DNA of 64,000 nucleotides from the NCBI RefSeq assembly GCF_900105125.1, contig NZ_LT629750.1, positions 2,604,001-2,668,000 of the forward strand. Reading direction: 5' to 3'. The notes beneath the pieces are model-generated. The model saw nothing but the letters and a program-made list of their open reading frames with translations. It was not told the origin of the DNA and ran no database searches. The stretch is from Bradyrhizobium canariense. Lineage in GTDB: Bacteria; Pseudomonadota; Alphaproteobacteria; Rhizobiales; Xanthobacteraceae. This document shows, in pieces, positions 36,384-44,269 of this stretch. The position numbers and the translations under genes were made by a program. Every line of letters starts with the position of its first letter. The stretch's first letter is position 1.

Positions 36384-37469
36384 TTATGCCGTTGCCCGCT
36401 GGATGCTGACTTCGCTGACACCTACTTCGCGGGCAGTATTCACTATCGCCGCCCAGGTATCGTCAGGCAAGGGCACACCGTTCTTGGTGCGATCGGCCCG
36501 CATCCTGGCCTCCGGTTCGCCCGGAATCAGCACGGAATCGACGCCGGCGGCCGGCTTGGTATCCTTGAAATATTTGACGTAGCGCGCGATCTCGCCGTCG
36601 AAAAAGTTGGCGGGATCGACCAGCTTGGGATCGACATAGAACGCGAACATGCCGTTGGCGAAGCGCCGGTCCGGTCCGGTGGCGCCGGTACCGGTCAGCG
36701 CGCCGCCGAGCAGTTCGCAGATCAGCGCCAGACCCGAGCCCTTGTGCTCGCCGAATGCCCGGATGGCGCCCTTGCCCTGGCTGTGGTCGCGCGGCCCTTC
36801 CGCGGTGTGCGGGCCGTAGAGCACCGCCGGATCTTCGCTCAGGGTGCCGTCGAGATCGATCAGCGCGCCTTTCGGCAGTTTCTTGCCGCCGCGGCTGGCG
36901 ACCAGCACCTTGCCTTCGGCGACGATCGAGGTCGCGAAATCCAGCACGATCGGCCCCTGCCCCTGGCGCGGAATGCCGACGCAATAGGGCGCGGTGGAAA
37001 GCCGCCGCTCGACACCCCCGTAAGGCGCCACCAGCACCGAGCCGGCAGCGTTGACGAAATGCACCGAGACCAGGCCCTCGGCGGCGGCCATTTCAGCCCA
37101 GTCGCCGACCCGGCCGATATGTCCGGCGTTGCGCAGCGCGACCGCCGCAAGGCCCGATGCCTTGCATTTCTCGATGCCGATCCTGACGGCCTGGGGCGTG
37201 ACCGTCTGCCCGTAGCCGAACTTGCCATCGACCACCGCGAGCGAGGGGGTATCGACGACAACCTCAACGGTCTGATCGGGAACAACCGATCCCATCTTCT
37301 TCCAGCGGATATAGACCGGAACCCGGATCACGCCGTGACTGTCATGTCCTGTCAGGTTGGCGGTCGTCAGATACGTCGCGATGCGCCTGGCTTCTTCGGG
37401 CGAAGAGTCCGAATGGGAGAAAACTTCGGCAACAAAATTGATGAGGTTCGGAACCTGGATGGTGACCAT
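36384..37469 (-). CDS. Ldh-family NAD(P)-dependent 2-hydroxyacid dehydrogenase
   Basis: 361 residues from the ATG at 37469. The frame extends to 37646, but the extra part overlaps livF and is not family-like. Features of the malate/L-lactate (YlbC/ComC) type, distinct from the Rossmann lactate dehydrogenases, include LTGHDSHGVIRVP near the N-terminus with the catalytic His, LRNAGHIGRVGDWAEMAA, and the C-terminal FGEHKGSGLALICELLGGALTG. The substrate is a 2-hydroxy acid. It lies between the aldolase and livF, the gap to livF being only 19 bp, so it is likely in the same operon. Confidence 0.87.
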   Translation of the reverse strand: MVTIQVPNLINFVAEVFSHSDSSPEEARRIATYLTTANLTGHDSHGVIRVPVYIRWKKMGSVVPDQTVEVVVDTPSLAVVDGKFGYGQTVTPQAVRIGIEKCKASGLAAVALRNAGHIGRVGDWAEMAAAEGLVSVHFVNAAGSVLVAPYGGVERRLSTAPYCVGIPRQGQGPIVLDFATSIVAEGKVLVASRGGKKLPKGALIDLDGTLSEDPAVLYGPHTAEGPRDHSQGKGAIRAFGEHKGSGLALICELLGGALTGTGATGPDRRFANGMFAFYVDPKLVDPANFFDGEIARYVKYFKDTKPAAGVDSVLIPGEPEARMRADRTKNGVPLPDDTWAAIVNTAREVGVSEVSIQRATA

Positions 37470-37488
37470 GGATCGATGGCTCGCTGGT

Positions 37489-38217
37489 TTAGACGCTGAC
37501 TTTGGCGTGGCCGCCGAGATAGGCGGCAGCGATGGCTTCGTTGCCCCACAGCTCGTCCGGCTTACCGCCCAGCACGATGCGACCGGTCTCCAGAACGTAG
37601 CCGTGATCGGCGACGGAAAGTCCCATGCGCGCATTTTGCTCGACAAGCAAGACCGTGGTGTTGCGCCTGATCTCGGAGATGATCTTGAACACCGCCTGCA
37701 CGATCACGGGCGCGAGACCGAGCGAAGGCTCGTCCAGCAGCAGCAGGCGCGGTTTCGCCATCAGGCCGCGGGCCACCGCGACCATCTGCAACTGTCCGCC
37801 GGACAAGGTCCAGCCGAGCACGTTGGAGAATTTGCGGATATCGGGAAACAGATCGAACATCGCGTCTGCCTCGCGCGACAATTCGGATCTCGCGACGCGC
37901 CGGTTCGACGCGCCGAGCATGATGTTTTCCTTCACCGTCAGGCCTGGAAAAATCCGCCGGCCTTCGGGCACGTGGGAAATGCCGAGCCGGACGATGATCT
38001 CCGGCCCCAAACCCGCGATCGACTTGCCGTCGAACAGGATTTCACCTGACGCTGGTTTTGTCAGCCCGGAGATCGCGCGCAGCGTGGTTGATTTGCCGGC
38101 GCCGTTGGCGCCAAGCAGTGTCACCACCTGCCCCGGATCGACGGTCAGCGAAACACCACGCAGCGCTTCGATTTCGCCGTAGCGGACGACCAGGTCGCGG
38201 ATTTCGAGCAGCGCCAT
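37489..38217 (-). CDS. livF: LIV-type ABC transporter ATP-binding protein LivF
   Basis: 242 residues. Walker A GANGAGKST, the LivF-type ABC signature LSGGQLQM, Walker B LLLLDEPSLGLAP and the switch region LLVEQNARMGLSVAD are all present. Its start shares one base with the stop of the LivM-LivG fusion gene. It is the second ATPase of a branched-chain-amino-acid-type importer. Given the catabolic genes next to it, the real cargo is probably an organic acid or aromatic compound rather than leucine. Confidence 0.9.
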   Translation of the reverse strand: MALLEIRDLVVRYGEIEALRGVSLTVDPGQVVTLLGANGAGKSTTLRAISGLTKPASGEILFDGKSIAGLGPEIIVRLGISHVPEGRRIFPGLTVKENIMLGASNRRVARSELSREADAMFDLFPDIRKFSNVLGWTLSGGQLQMVAVARGLMAKPRLLLLDEPSLGLAPVIVQAVFKIISEIRRNTTVLLVEQNARMGLSVADHGYVLETGRIVLGGKPDELWGNEAIAAAYLGGHAKVSV

Positions 38218-39995
38218 TATTCGGTCCCGAGATAGGCGGAGACGACATCGGGATGGCGCAGCACCGCCATGGATTCGCCGTCCGCAATGCGGCGTCCAAA
38301 ATTAAGAACCGTGATGTGCTGGGCCGCTTCGCTGACCAGCGTCATGTCGTGATCGATGATCAGGATGGTCAGGCCCTGGGCTGCGATGCGCTTGAGCAGT
38401 TCATGAAGTTCGAGCTTCTCGGTCGAGTTCAAGCCGGCGGCGGGCTCGTCGAGCAGCAGCAGCGTCGGATTGGCGGCGAGCGCACGCGCAATCTCGATCA
38501 GCCGCTGATGGCCATAGGAGAAGCTGGAGATCAGTTCGTTGGCGCGGTTGCCGAGCCCGACGAAGTTCAGCGCTTCCAGCGCGCGTTCGGTCAGCGCGTC
38601 ACCGCCATCGCCGATCATCTTGTTGCCCGGCCGCTCGGCGCCGATCTCGACGTTTTCCAGCGCCGTCATCGAGCGGAACAGGCGGATATTCTGGAACGTG
38701 CGGCCCAACCCTGCTGCCGTGCGCTGATGCGGCGGCATGTTGGTGATGTCGGTGCCATCAAGCACGATTTTGCCCGACGTCGCCTTGTAAAGCCCGGAGA
38801 GAACGTTCAGCGTCGTGGTCTTGCCGGAGCCGTTCGGCCCGATCAGCGCGTGAACCCCGCCGCGCTTGACCTGGATATCGACGCCATCGACCGCTTTGAG
38901 GCCGCCGAAATATTTGGAGAGCCCTGTGACCTCGAGCACGATATCACCACCGACGGTCGCCGGCGCCAGTTTCAGCGGCGCGGCCACAGCGGGCGGCTTG
39001 ATCTGGGCGCGCCAACGCTCAAACGCTGTGCTGACAAATCCCCAGATGCCATCCGGCATGAAGCGGATGATCAGAATGACGAACAGGCCGTAGATCGCAA
39101 GATAAAGCCCGGGAACGCTTTTGAGAAAGCGCAGCCATTCCGGAATCAGGATCAGCAAGCCGGTGCCGATCGCCGAACCGATCGGTGATGCCACGCCGCC
39201 GAGCAGTGACATCGTCAGGAATACGATCGAATCCGCGAATGAGAATTGATCCGGGCTGACATAGGCAAACCCGCCGGCAAAAAGCCCACCTGCCAGGCCA
39301 CCCAGCGCCGCGCAAAGCCCGAAGGCATAGACTTTGGTGCGGAATATATCGATGCCGTTGACGCCGGCGGCAAGTTCGTTGTCGCGCACGGCGCGCATGG
39401 CGCGACCGAGCTTGGTGTCCGGCAGATGCCAGACGAAATAGCCGACGATCGCCAGCATCGCGACGCAGAAGGCCAGATAACCTTGCGACGTCGGAAATAA
39501 CCCAGGGCGGCCGATGTTGGAGACGCCGTCCGGTCCGTGCGTCAGCGCAATATCGTTGATCATGACCAGCGTGACGATCTGCTGGAACGAGATCGTCACC
39601 ATGGCGAGATAATGCCCGCCAAGCCGGAGCGTCGATACGCCCAGGACAGCGCCGGCGAGAAGCGCGATCACGCAACCCGCCGGAAGGCAGAGCCAGTAGC
39701 TCAGATGCAGATCGGTCGTGCCAATGCCGACGGCATAGGCGCCGAATCCGAAGAACGCGGCCTGCGCCAGATTGATCTGGCCGCACAGACCGAGCACGAC
39801 CGAGAGCCCAAACACCGCGATCGAGAACGTCGTCGCCTGCATCAGAATGTTGAGGATGTAGCCGTCGAATTGCATTTCAGCGGCCAGCGCCACCAGGATC
39901 GCGGCGGCGATGAAATACGGCAGGTGTCGCAGCAGCAGCGGTTTCGTGCGCATGACCGGCGTCGGAATCGACATGTTGTCGCTGGGCGCGCTCAT
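38217..39995 (-). CDS. LivM permease fused to LivG ATPase
   Basis: 592 residues. The first 320 or so residues are a LivM-type permease with about nine TM helices, including GLCGQINLAQAAFFGFGAYAVG and LGRAMRAVRDNELAA. A short linker follows, and from about 345 the chain is a LivG-type ATPase. Walker A is GPNGSGKT around 386-393, with FQNIRLF and LLLLDEPAAGLNSTE. LivM and LivG are two genes in most systems, including the second LIV cluster in this window, so this is a domain fusion. It overlaps livH by 4 bases and livF by one. Confidence 0.9.
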   Translation of the reverse strand: MSAPSDNMSIPTPVMRTKPLLLRHLPYFIAAAILVALAAEMQFDGYILNILMQATTFSIAVFGLSVVLGLCGQINLAQAAFFGFGAYAVGIGTTDLHLSYWLCLPAGCVIALLAGAVLGVSTLRLGGHYLAMVTISFQQIVTLVMINDIALTHGPDGVSNIGRPGLFPTSQGYLAFCVAMLAIVGYFVWHLPDTKLGRAMRAVRDNELAAGVNGIDIFRTKVYAFGLCAALGGLAGGLFAGGFAYVSPDQFSFADSIVFLTMSLLGGVASPIGSAIGTGLLILIPEWLRFLKSVPGLYLAIYGLFVILIIRFMPDGIWGFVSTAFERWRAQIKPPAVAAPLKLAPATVGGDIVLEVTGLSKYFGGLKAVDGVDIQVKRGGVHALIGPNGSGKTTTLNVLSGLYKATSGKIVLDGTDITNMPPHQRTAAGLGRTFQNIRLFRSMTALENVEIGAERPGNKMIGDGGDALTERALEALNFVGLGNRANELISSFSYGHQRLIEIARALAANPTLLLLDEPAAGLNSTEKLELHELLKRIAAQGLTILIIDHDMTLVSEAAQHITVLNFGRRIADGESMAVLRHPDVVSAYLGTE

Positions 39996-40867
39996 GCTTT
40001 CTCCGCCACGCGTTCACCGAAGATGCCCTGCGGCCGGAAGACGAGGAACAATATCAGCACCAGGAAGGCAAAGCCGTCTTTGTAGGGCACTGAAATGTAG
40101 GCCGCCCCGAAGGTCTCGATCACGCCAAGCGCGAGACCGCCGATGATCGCGCCGGTGACATCGCCGAAACCGCCGATGATGGTCGCGGCAAAGGCTTTCA
40201 GTGCGATCGTCGACCCCATCTGGATCGAGACAAACAGAACCGGTGCAACCAGGATGCCGGCAAGACCGCCCAGCACCGCCGAATAGATGAAGGTGATCAT
40301 GATCATGCCGGACACGGATATGCCGAGCAGCGAGGCCATCTCCTTGTCTTGAGATGTCGCCTGCAACTTCTTGCCGAGCATCGTGTGTTCGAAGAACCAG
40401 TAATTGAAGATCACAAGCACGATCGTCACGGCAATGATCAGGAGATACTGGCTGTCGAGATAGACAGGCCCGAGCTGAATGCCCGGGGTCTCAAACCACC
40501 CCTGCAACACCTGCGGCTGCGGGCCGTAAATCGCGAGCACCGAATTGGCCATCAAGATCGACGCGCCGATGGTTGCAATGATAACCGGCAGAAAGCTGCG
40601 GTGACGAAGCGGGTAATAAACCCCGAGATTGAAGATGACGCCAAGCAGCGCCATTCCGGCGAGCGCCAGCAAGAATGACAGCCAGTAAGGCCATCCCAAA
40701 TCGACGGAGAACACCACCATCAGGTAAGCCGCGACCATCGAGAATTCGCCTTGCGCGAAATTCACGACGTTGGTGGCACGGAAGATCAGCACGAAACCGA
40801 GCGCCACCAGCGCATAGACGGCGCCGATGCCGATGCCGGTAAATAACAGCTGAAGTGCGAGGTCCAT
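39992..40867 (-). CDS. livH: LIV-type ABC permease LivH
   Basis: 291 residues, about eight TM helices. The family pattern GIGIGAVYALVALGFVLIFRATNVVNFAQGE is at the N-terminus. The cytoplasmic EAA-like loop MLGKKLQATSQDKEMASLLGI and the C-terminal GIFGERVAEKA are present. It overlaps the LivM-LivG fusion by 4 bases and lies 87 bp downstream of the binding protein gene. Confidence 0.9.
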   Translation of the reverse strand: MDLALQLLFTGIGIGAVYALVALGFVLIFRATNVVNFAQGEFSMVAAYLMVVFSVDLGWPYWLSFLLALAGMALLGVIFNLGVYYPLRHRSFLPVIIATIGASILMANSVLAIYGPQPQVLQGWFETPGIQLGPVYLDSQYLLIIAVTIVLVIFNYWFFEHTMLGKKLQATSQDKEMASLLGISVSGMIMITFIYSAVLGGLAGILVAPVLFVSIQMGSTIALKAFAATIIGGFGDVTGAIIGGLALGVIETFGAAYISVPYKDGFAFLVLILFLVFRPQGIFGERVAEKA

Positions 40868-40954
40868 GACAAGCGTTCGGTAAGAGGAACTTATTCAATC
40901 CGTCGAAAACGCCCGGCCTCCCCGGAGATAGATCCGGGGAGGCCAAAAGCGCGA

Positions 40955-42100
40955 TCAATCGTTGAATTCGATATGCTTGTCGAAGACGATGTTGCCCTTG
41001 TCGTTCTTCACGACGTTGTAGCCGTGAAGTCCGTCGCCGTTCTGGTCGAAATTGTATTCGCCCTCGGCACCCGGGAATTTCTTGGTGGCCAGGATCGCCT
41101 CGCGGACTTTGACAGGATCGGTCGAACCGGCCTTGTTGATCGCGCCCGACAGCACGTTGATCGCGTCGAACGTCCAGGAGCTCTGGTTATCCGGCGCCAC
41201 CTTGACGGAATCGCGGTAGATCTTGCCGAAGGCTTTCGATGCATCGCTGGAATCTTCGGCGTAATCGGCCACGCCGTAGGTGCCATAGAGCGCGGGCCCT
41301 GCGAGCTTCAGCGCCGTGATGTTGGTGATCGAGGGCGAGCCGACCCAGGGGATGTTGACGCCAAGCTGGCGCAACTGGCGACCGAAAATGCCGAGGTCGT
41401 TTTCGAACGTGAAGTAGGAGCCGAGAATGTCGGCGCCGGACTGCTTGATCGCGAGCACGACCGGGGTGAAGTCCTGGCTCTGGTTGGCGTAGCCCTGGTC
41501 AAGGACGGGCGTGCTGCCGAGTTTGGTGAGCGCTTCCGTCAAAGCCTTGCCGCCGGCGGTGCCGAACGCGTCGGTCGAATGCAGCACGGCCCACTTCTTT
41601 TTGCCGAGCGTGTTGAAGCCGTATTCGGCGATAACGCGGCCCGAATAGCTATCGTTCGGACGGCAGCGGAACAGCCACTGATTGCCCATATGGGTGAGGT
41701 TCGGATCGGTGCCGCCGATCATCACCGGCTTGCCGAGCTTGACGACGTCGGGCGCCATTGCATGGACTTGCGTGGAGCGGATCGAGCCAAGGAAGCCGAC
41801 GATATCGGATTGCGCGGCCAGTTTGGAGAAGGCCAGCACGATGCCGGGGTTGGTGGTCTGATCGTCTTCGACAATCAATTCAGCCTGCTTGCCGAGAATG
41901 CCACCGGCCTTGTTGACGGCATCGAGCGCCAGCTTGGCGCCCTTGATGGCATAACCACCTGATTCAGCGGCGGGGCCGGTTACCGGCGCGCACATGCCGA
42001 TCTTGATGGTGGCGCCCTGCGCCCGTGCGCTGCTGATGATTTGGGGTGCGACAATACCGGCAGCAATACCAGCCGTGAAATCGCGTCTTGTAAGCTTCAT
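40955..42100 (-). CDS. LIV-type ABC periplasmic binding protein
   Basis: 381 residues. The Tat-like N-terminus (MKLTRRDFTAGIAAGIVAPQIISSARAQG) has a twin-arginine, TRRDF, so export through Tat is possible. The type I periplasmic binding fold follows, with IKIGMCAPVTGPAAESG and GPALYGTYGVADY. First gene of the importer operon. It probably captures a ligand linked to the nearby dehydratase-aldolase-dehydrogenase or hpa genes. The 259-bp upstream gap holds an imperfect inverted repeat (about 42179-42205) that may be an operator. Confidence 0.88.
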   Translation of the reverse strand: MKLTRRDFTAGIAAGIVAPQIISSARAQGATIKIGMCAPVTGPAAESGGYAIKGAKLALDAVNKAGGILGKQAELIVEDDQTTNPGIVLAFSKLAAQSDIVGFLGSIRSTQVHAMAPDVVKLGKPVMIGGTDPNLTHMGNQWLFRCRPNDSYSGRVIAEYGFNTLGKKKWAVLHSTDAFGTAGGKALTEALTKLGSTPVLDQGYANQSQDFTPVVLAIKQSGADILGSYFTFENDLGIFGRQLRQLGVNIPWVGSPSITNITALKLAGPALYGTYGVADYAEDSSDASKAFGKIYRDSVKVAPDNQSSWTFDAINVLSGAINKAGSTDPVKVREAILATKKFPGAEGEYNFDQNGDGLHGYNVVKNDKGNIVFDKHIEFND

Positions 42101-42359
42101 GTATTTCTCCCTGAGGCCGGGCTTCTTTGTCGGCCTTTCTTAGTGTTGGCAGTCCGCGATGGACGCGAAACCGAGTGCTACTTACGGACTCTTTGGTCCG
42201 GAGTAAATTGATATCGCGGCGCTTTCGACTAACGGCGCAGAGCGTCCTTCCAGAGATGATTAACGCTGGCCGGCCGCGCCTATTCCGCGGTTCGGGTCTG
42301 TTAGCGGCCGTTTTTATGCCAAAATACTGGGCAGCGGGCAAAACGCGGCACATCTGCGC

Positions 42360-42893
42360 TCAATCGTCCGCCTCGCCGCTCCCCCGCTCCGCCACGTTCA
42401 ATTCCGAAAGACTTGCCTCGAGCACGTGAAGCATATCCTGCAACTCGGCGAGCTTGCGGGCGCCATAGCGTTTGGTGATCGCCGCATAGATCGCCTCCGA
42501 TGTCGGCGCGACCGCCTCGATCAATTTGAGGCCCTTTGCGGAAATTGAGACCACGGCACGGCGCAGATCCGCCTTCGCCACCTTGCGCTCGATCAGATGG
42601 CGCGCTTCCAGATCGCGCAAAATCCGGGAAAGGCTTGGTCCAAGCAGAAAGGCGACATGCGCGAGTTCCGTAACCTCGATGGAGTCCACCGCCGTCAGCG
42701 CGCGAAGAATCCGCCATTGCTGCTCGGTCAAGCCATGACTGCGCAGCGAGGGCCGGAACTGCCGCATCACCGCCTCGCGCGCGCGCAACAACGACATCGG
42801 CAGCGAGCGGGAAAATTCGCGCATCGGTACGCGCCGGGCGGCCGACATGACCGGCCTCGAACTGCCATCCCTGGACGAACTCTTCCGCGCCAT
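42360..42893 (-). CDS. hpaR: MarR-family regulator HpaR
   Basis: 177 residues from the ATG at 42893; an in-frame TTG at 42908 would add five. The winged-helix core is LTEQQWRILRALTAVDSIEVTELAHVAFLLGPSLSRILRDLEARHLIERKVAKADLRRAVVSI (described here in pieces: recognition helix around GPSLSRILRDLE, wing KADLRRAVVSIS). This matches the HpaR group, which represses homoprotocatechuate degradation genes. It is divergent from hpaH across a 139-bp gap that contains a perfect 12-bp palindrome. Confidence 0.85.
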   Translation of the reverse strand: MARKSSSRDGSSRPVMSAARRVPMREFSRSLPMSLLRAREAVMRQFRPSLRSHGLTEQQWRILRALTAVDSIEVTELAHVAFLLGPSLSRILRDLEARHLIERKVAKADLRRAVVSISAKGLKLIEAVAPTSEAIYAAITKRYGARKLAELQDMLHVLEASLSELNVAERGSGEADD

Positions 42894-42986
42894 GATCCTG
42901 ATCCGCAAAAGTGGAGTATCGGTTCAAATGATCCAATGCTTCAAGTTTGCATTGCAGCAAACCTCAATCGGTTTGATCTGATACAT

Positions 42987-42998
42987 TTAACATGTTAA
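42987..42998. promoter_or_regulatory. Candidate HpaR operator upstream of hpaH
   Basis: Perfect palindrome TTAACATGTTAA, 34 bases before the hpaH start in the hpaR-hpaH divergent gap. A second, looser inverted repeat, CAATGC-(9)-GCATTG, lies at 42934-42954. MarR-type dimers bind short palindromes of this kind. The assignment is inference. Confidence 0.45.
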
Positions 42999-43032
42999 TC
43001 ACTTCCCGATACCCTCTTTTCGCTGGCTTGAC

Positions 43033-43839
43033 ATGGCGCTCTCCACAGAAGACATCCGCGCCGCCGCCGGGCGGCTCGATCAGGCGGAAAAAACCCGCAA
43101 GCAAATCCGGCAGATTTCGCTGGATCATCCCGGCATCACGATCGAAGACGCCTATGCGATCCAGAAAGCATGGGTCGGGATGAAAATTGCCCAGGGCCGT
43201 GTCGTCAAAGGCCACAAGATCGGCCTGACCTCCAAAGCGATGCAGAGCGCGCTCAACATCGACGAGCCGGACTCCGGCGTGCTGCTCGACGACATGTTCT
43301 TTGCCGATGGCGGCCTCGTGCCATCGGATCGCTTCATCGGGACACGCGTCGAGGCCGAACTTGCCTTCATCATGAAACAGCGGCTCGCCGGGCCCGGCTG
43401 CACCATGTTCGACGTGCTCAATGCGACCGACTTCGTGGTGCCGGCGCTGGAAATTCTCGACACCCGTATTGAACGGGTCGACCCCAAGACAAAATCAACG
43501 CGCAAAATATTCGATACCATCGCCGACAATGCGGCCAACGCCGGAATCGTGCTCGGAGGGCGGCCGTTGCGCCCGCTCGATGCCGATCTGCGCTGGATCG
43601 GCGCGCTCTGCTATCGAAACGGTCAACTGGAAGAAACCGGATTGGCCGCCGGCGTGCTCAACCATCCGGCGACCAGCGTAGCGTGGCTTGCCAACAAGAT
43701 CGCGCCGCTCGGGTTGGCGCTGGAAGCGGGTCAAGTGGTGCTAGCAGGATCGTTCATTCGCCCGATCGAGACCCGCAAAGGCGACACGATTCAAGCCGAT
43801 TATGGTCCCTACGGCACCGTGAGCTGCCACTTCGCTTGA
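43033..43839 (+). CDS. hpaH: 2-oxo-hept-4-ene-1,7-dioate hydratase HpaH
   Basis: 268 residues of the FAH-like hydratase family. It adds water to 2-oxohept-enedioate in the homoprotocatechuate pathway. Conserved segments are VVKGHKIGLTSKAMQ, EPDSGVLLDDMFF, the metal-binding GTRVEAELAFIMK (two Glu) and the C-terminal GDTIQADYGPYGTVSCHF. It is the first gene of the plus-strand hpa operon, divergent from hpaR. Confidence 0.93.
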   Translation: MALSTEDIRAAAGRLDQAEKTRKQIRQISLDHPGITIEDAYAIQKAWVGMKIAQGRVVKGHKIGLTSKAMQSALNIDEPDSGVLLDDMFFADGGLVPSDRFIGTRVEAELAFIMKQRLAGPGCTMFDVLNATDFVVPALEILDTRIERVDPKTKSTRKIFDTIADNAANAGIVLGGRPLRPLDADLRWIGALCYRNGQLEETGLAAGVLNHPATSVAWLANKIAPLGLALEAGQVVLAGSFIRPIETRKGDTIQADYGPYGTVSCHFA

Positions 43840-43870
43840 TGAGCCCCGAACAATCGCAGGAGTGATCCGC

Positions 43871-44269
43871 ATGCCGCATTTCACGCTCGAATATTCAGCC
43901 AATCTCGATAAACGCGTCGACATGGGCAAGGTCGTCGAAGTGGTCCGCGCGGCCGCGGTGGAAACCGGAATCTTCCCGCTCGGCGGCATTCGCGTTCGCG
44001 CCGTCCGTTGTGAGCACTACGCCATCGCCGACGGCAATGCGGAGTTGGGGTTTCTCGCCATGGTGCTGCGCCTCGGCGAGGGCCGCGATCTCGCGACCCG
44101 CAAGAAGGCCGGCGAACACGTCTTCAAGGCGTTGTCCGCCTATCTCGATCCGGTTTTTGCGAAAAGCAAATTCGCGTTGTCGTTCGACATGCAGATCAAC
44201 GACAAGGAGACGAGCTGGAAACGCAACAACATCCACGAAGCCCTGAAAGTGGAGGCCGCGCATGGATAA
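43871..44269 (+). CDS. hpaF: 5-carboxymethyl-2-hydroxymuconate isomerase HpaF
   Basis: 132 residues from the ATG at 43871, with GCAGGAG eight bases upstream. An in-frame GTG three codons earlier would bury the proline. Starting here gives MPHFTLEYSANL, so Pro-1 is exposed after Met removal. That N-terminal proline is the catalytic base in the tautomerase superfamily. The rest (FPLGGIRVRAVRCEHYAIADG, then SFDMQINDKETSWKRNNIHE) matches CHM isomerases. The stop overlaps hpaE by 8 bases. Confidence 0.92.
   Translation: MPHFTLEYSANLDKRVDMGKVVEVVRAAAVETGIFPLGGIRVRAVRCEHYAIADGNAELGFLAMVLRLGEGRDLATRKKAGEHVFKALSAYLDPVFAKSKFALSFDMQINDKETSWKRNNIHEALKVEAAHG

Noticed and set aside
37470..37646. N-terminal extension of the Ldh-family frame
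   Set aside because: It overlaps livF and shows no family similarity; the ATG at 37469 begins the family.
42301..42960. Long minus-strand frame over hpaR
   Set aside because: A shadow of hpaR in another frame, without domains.
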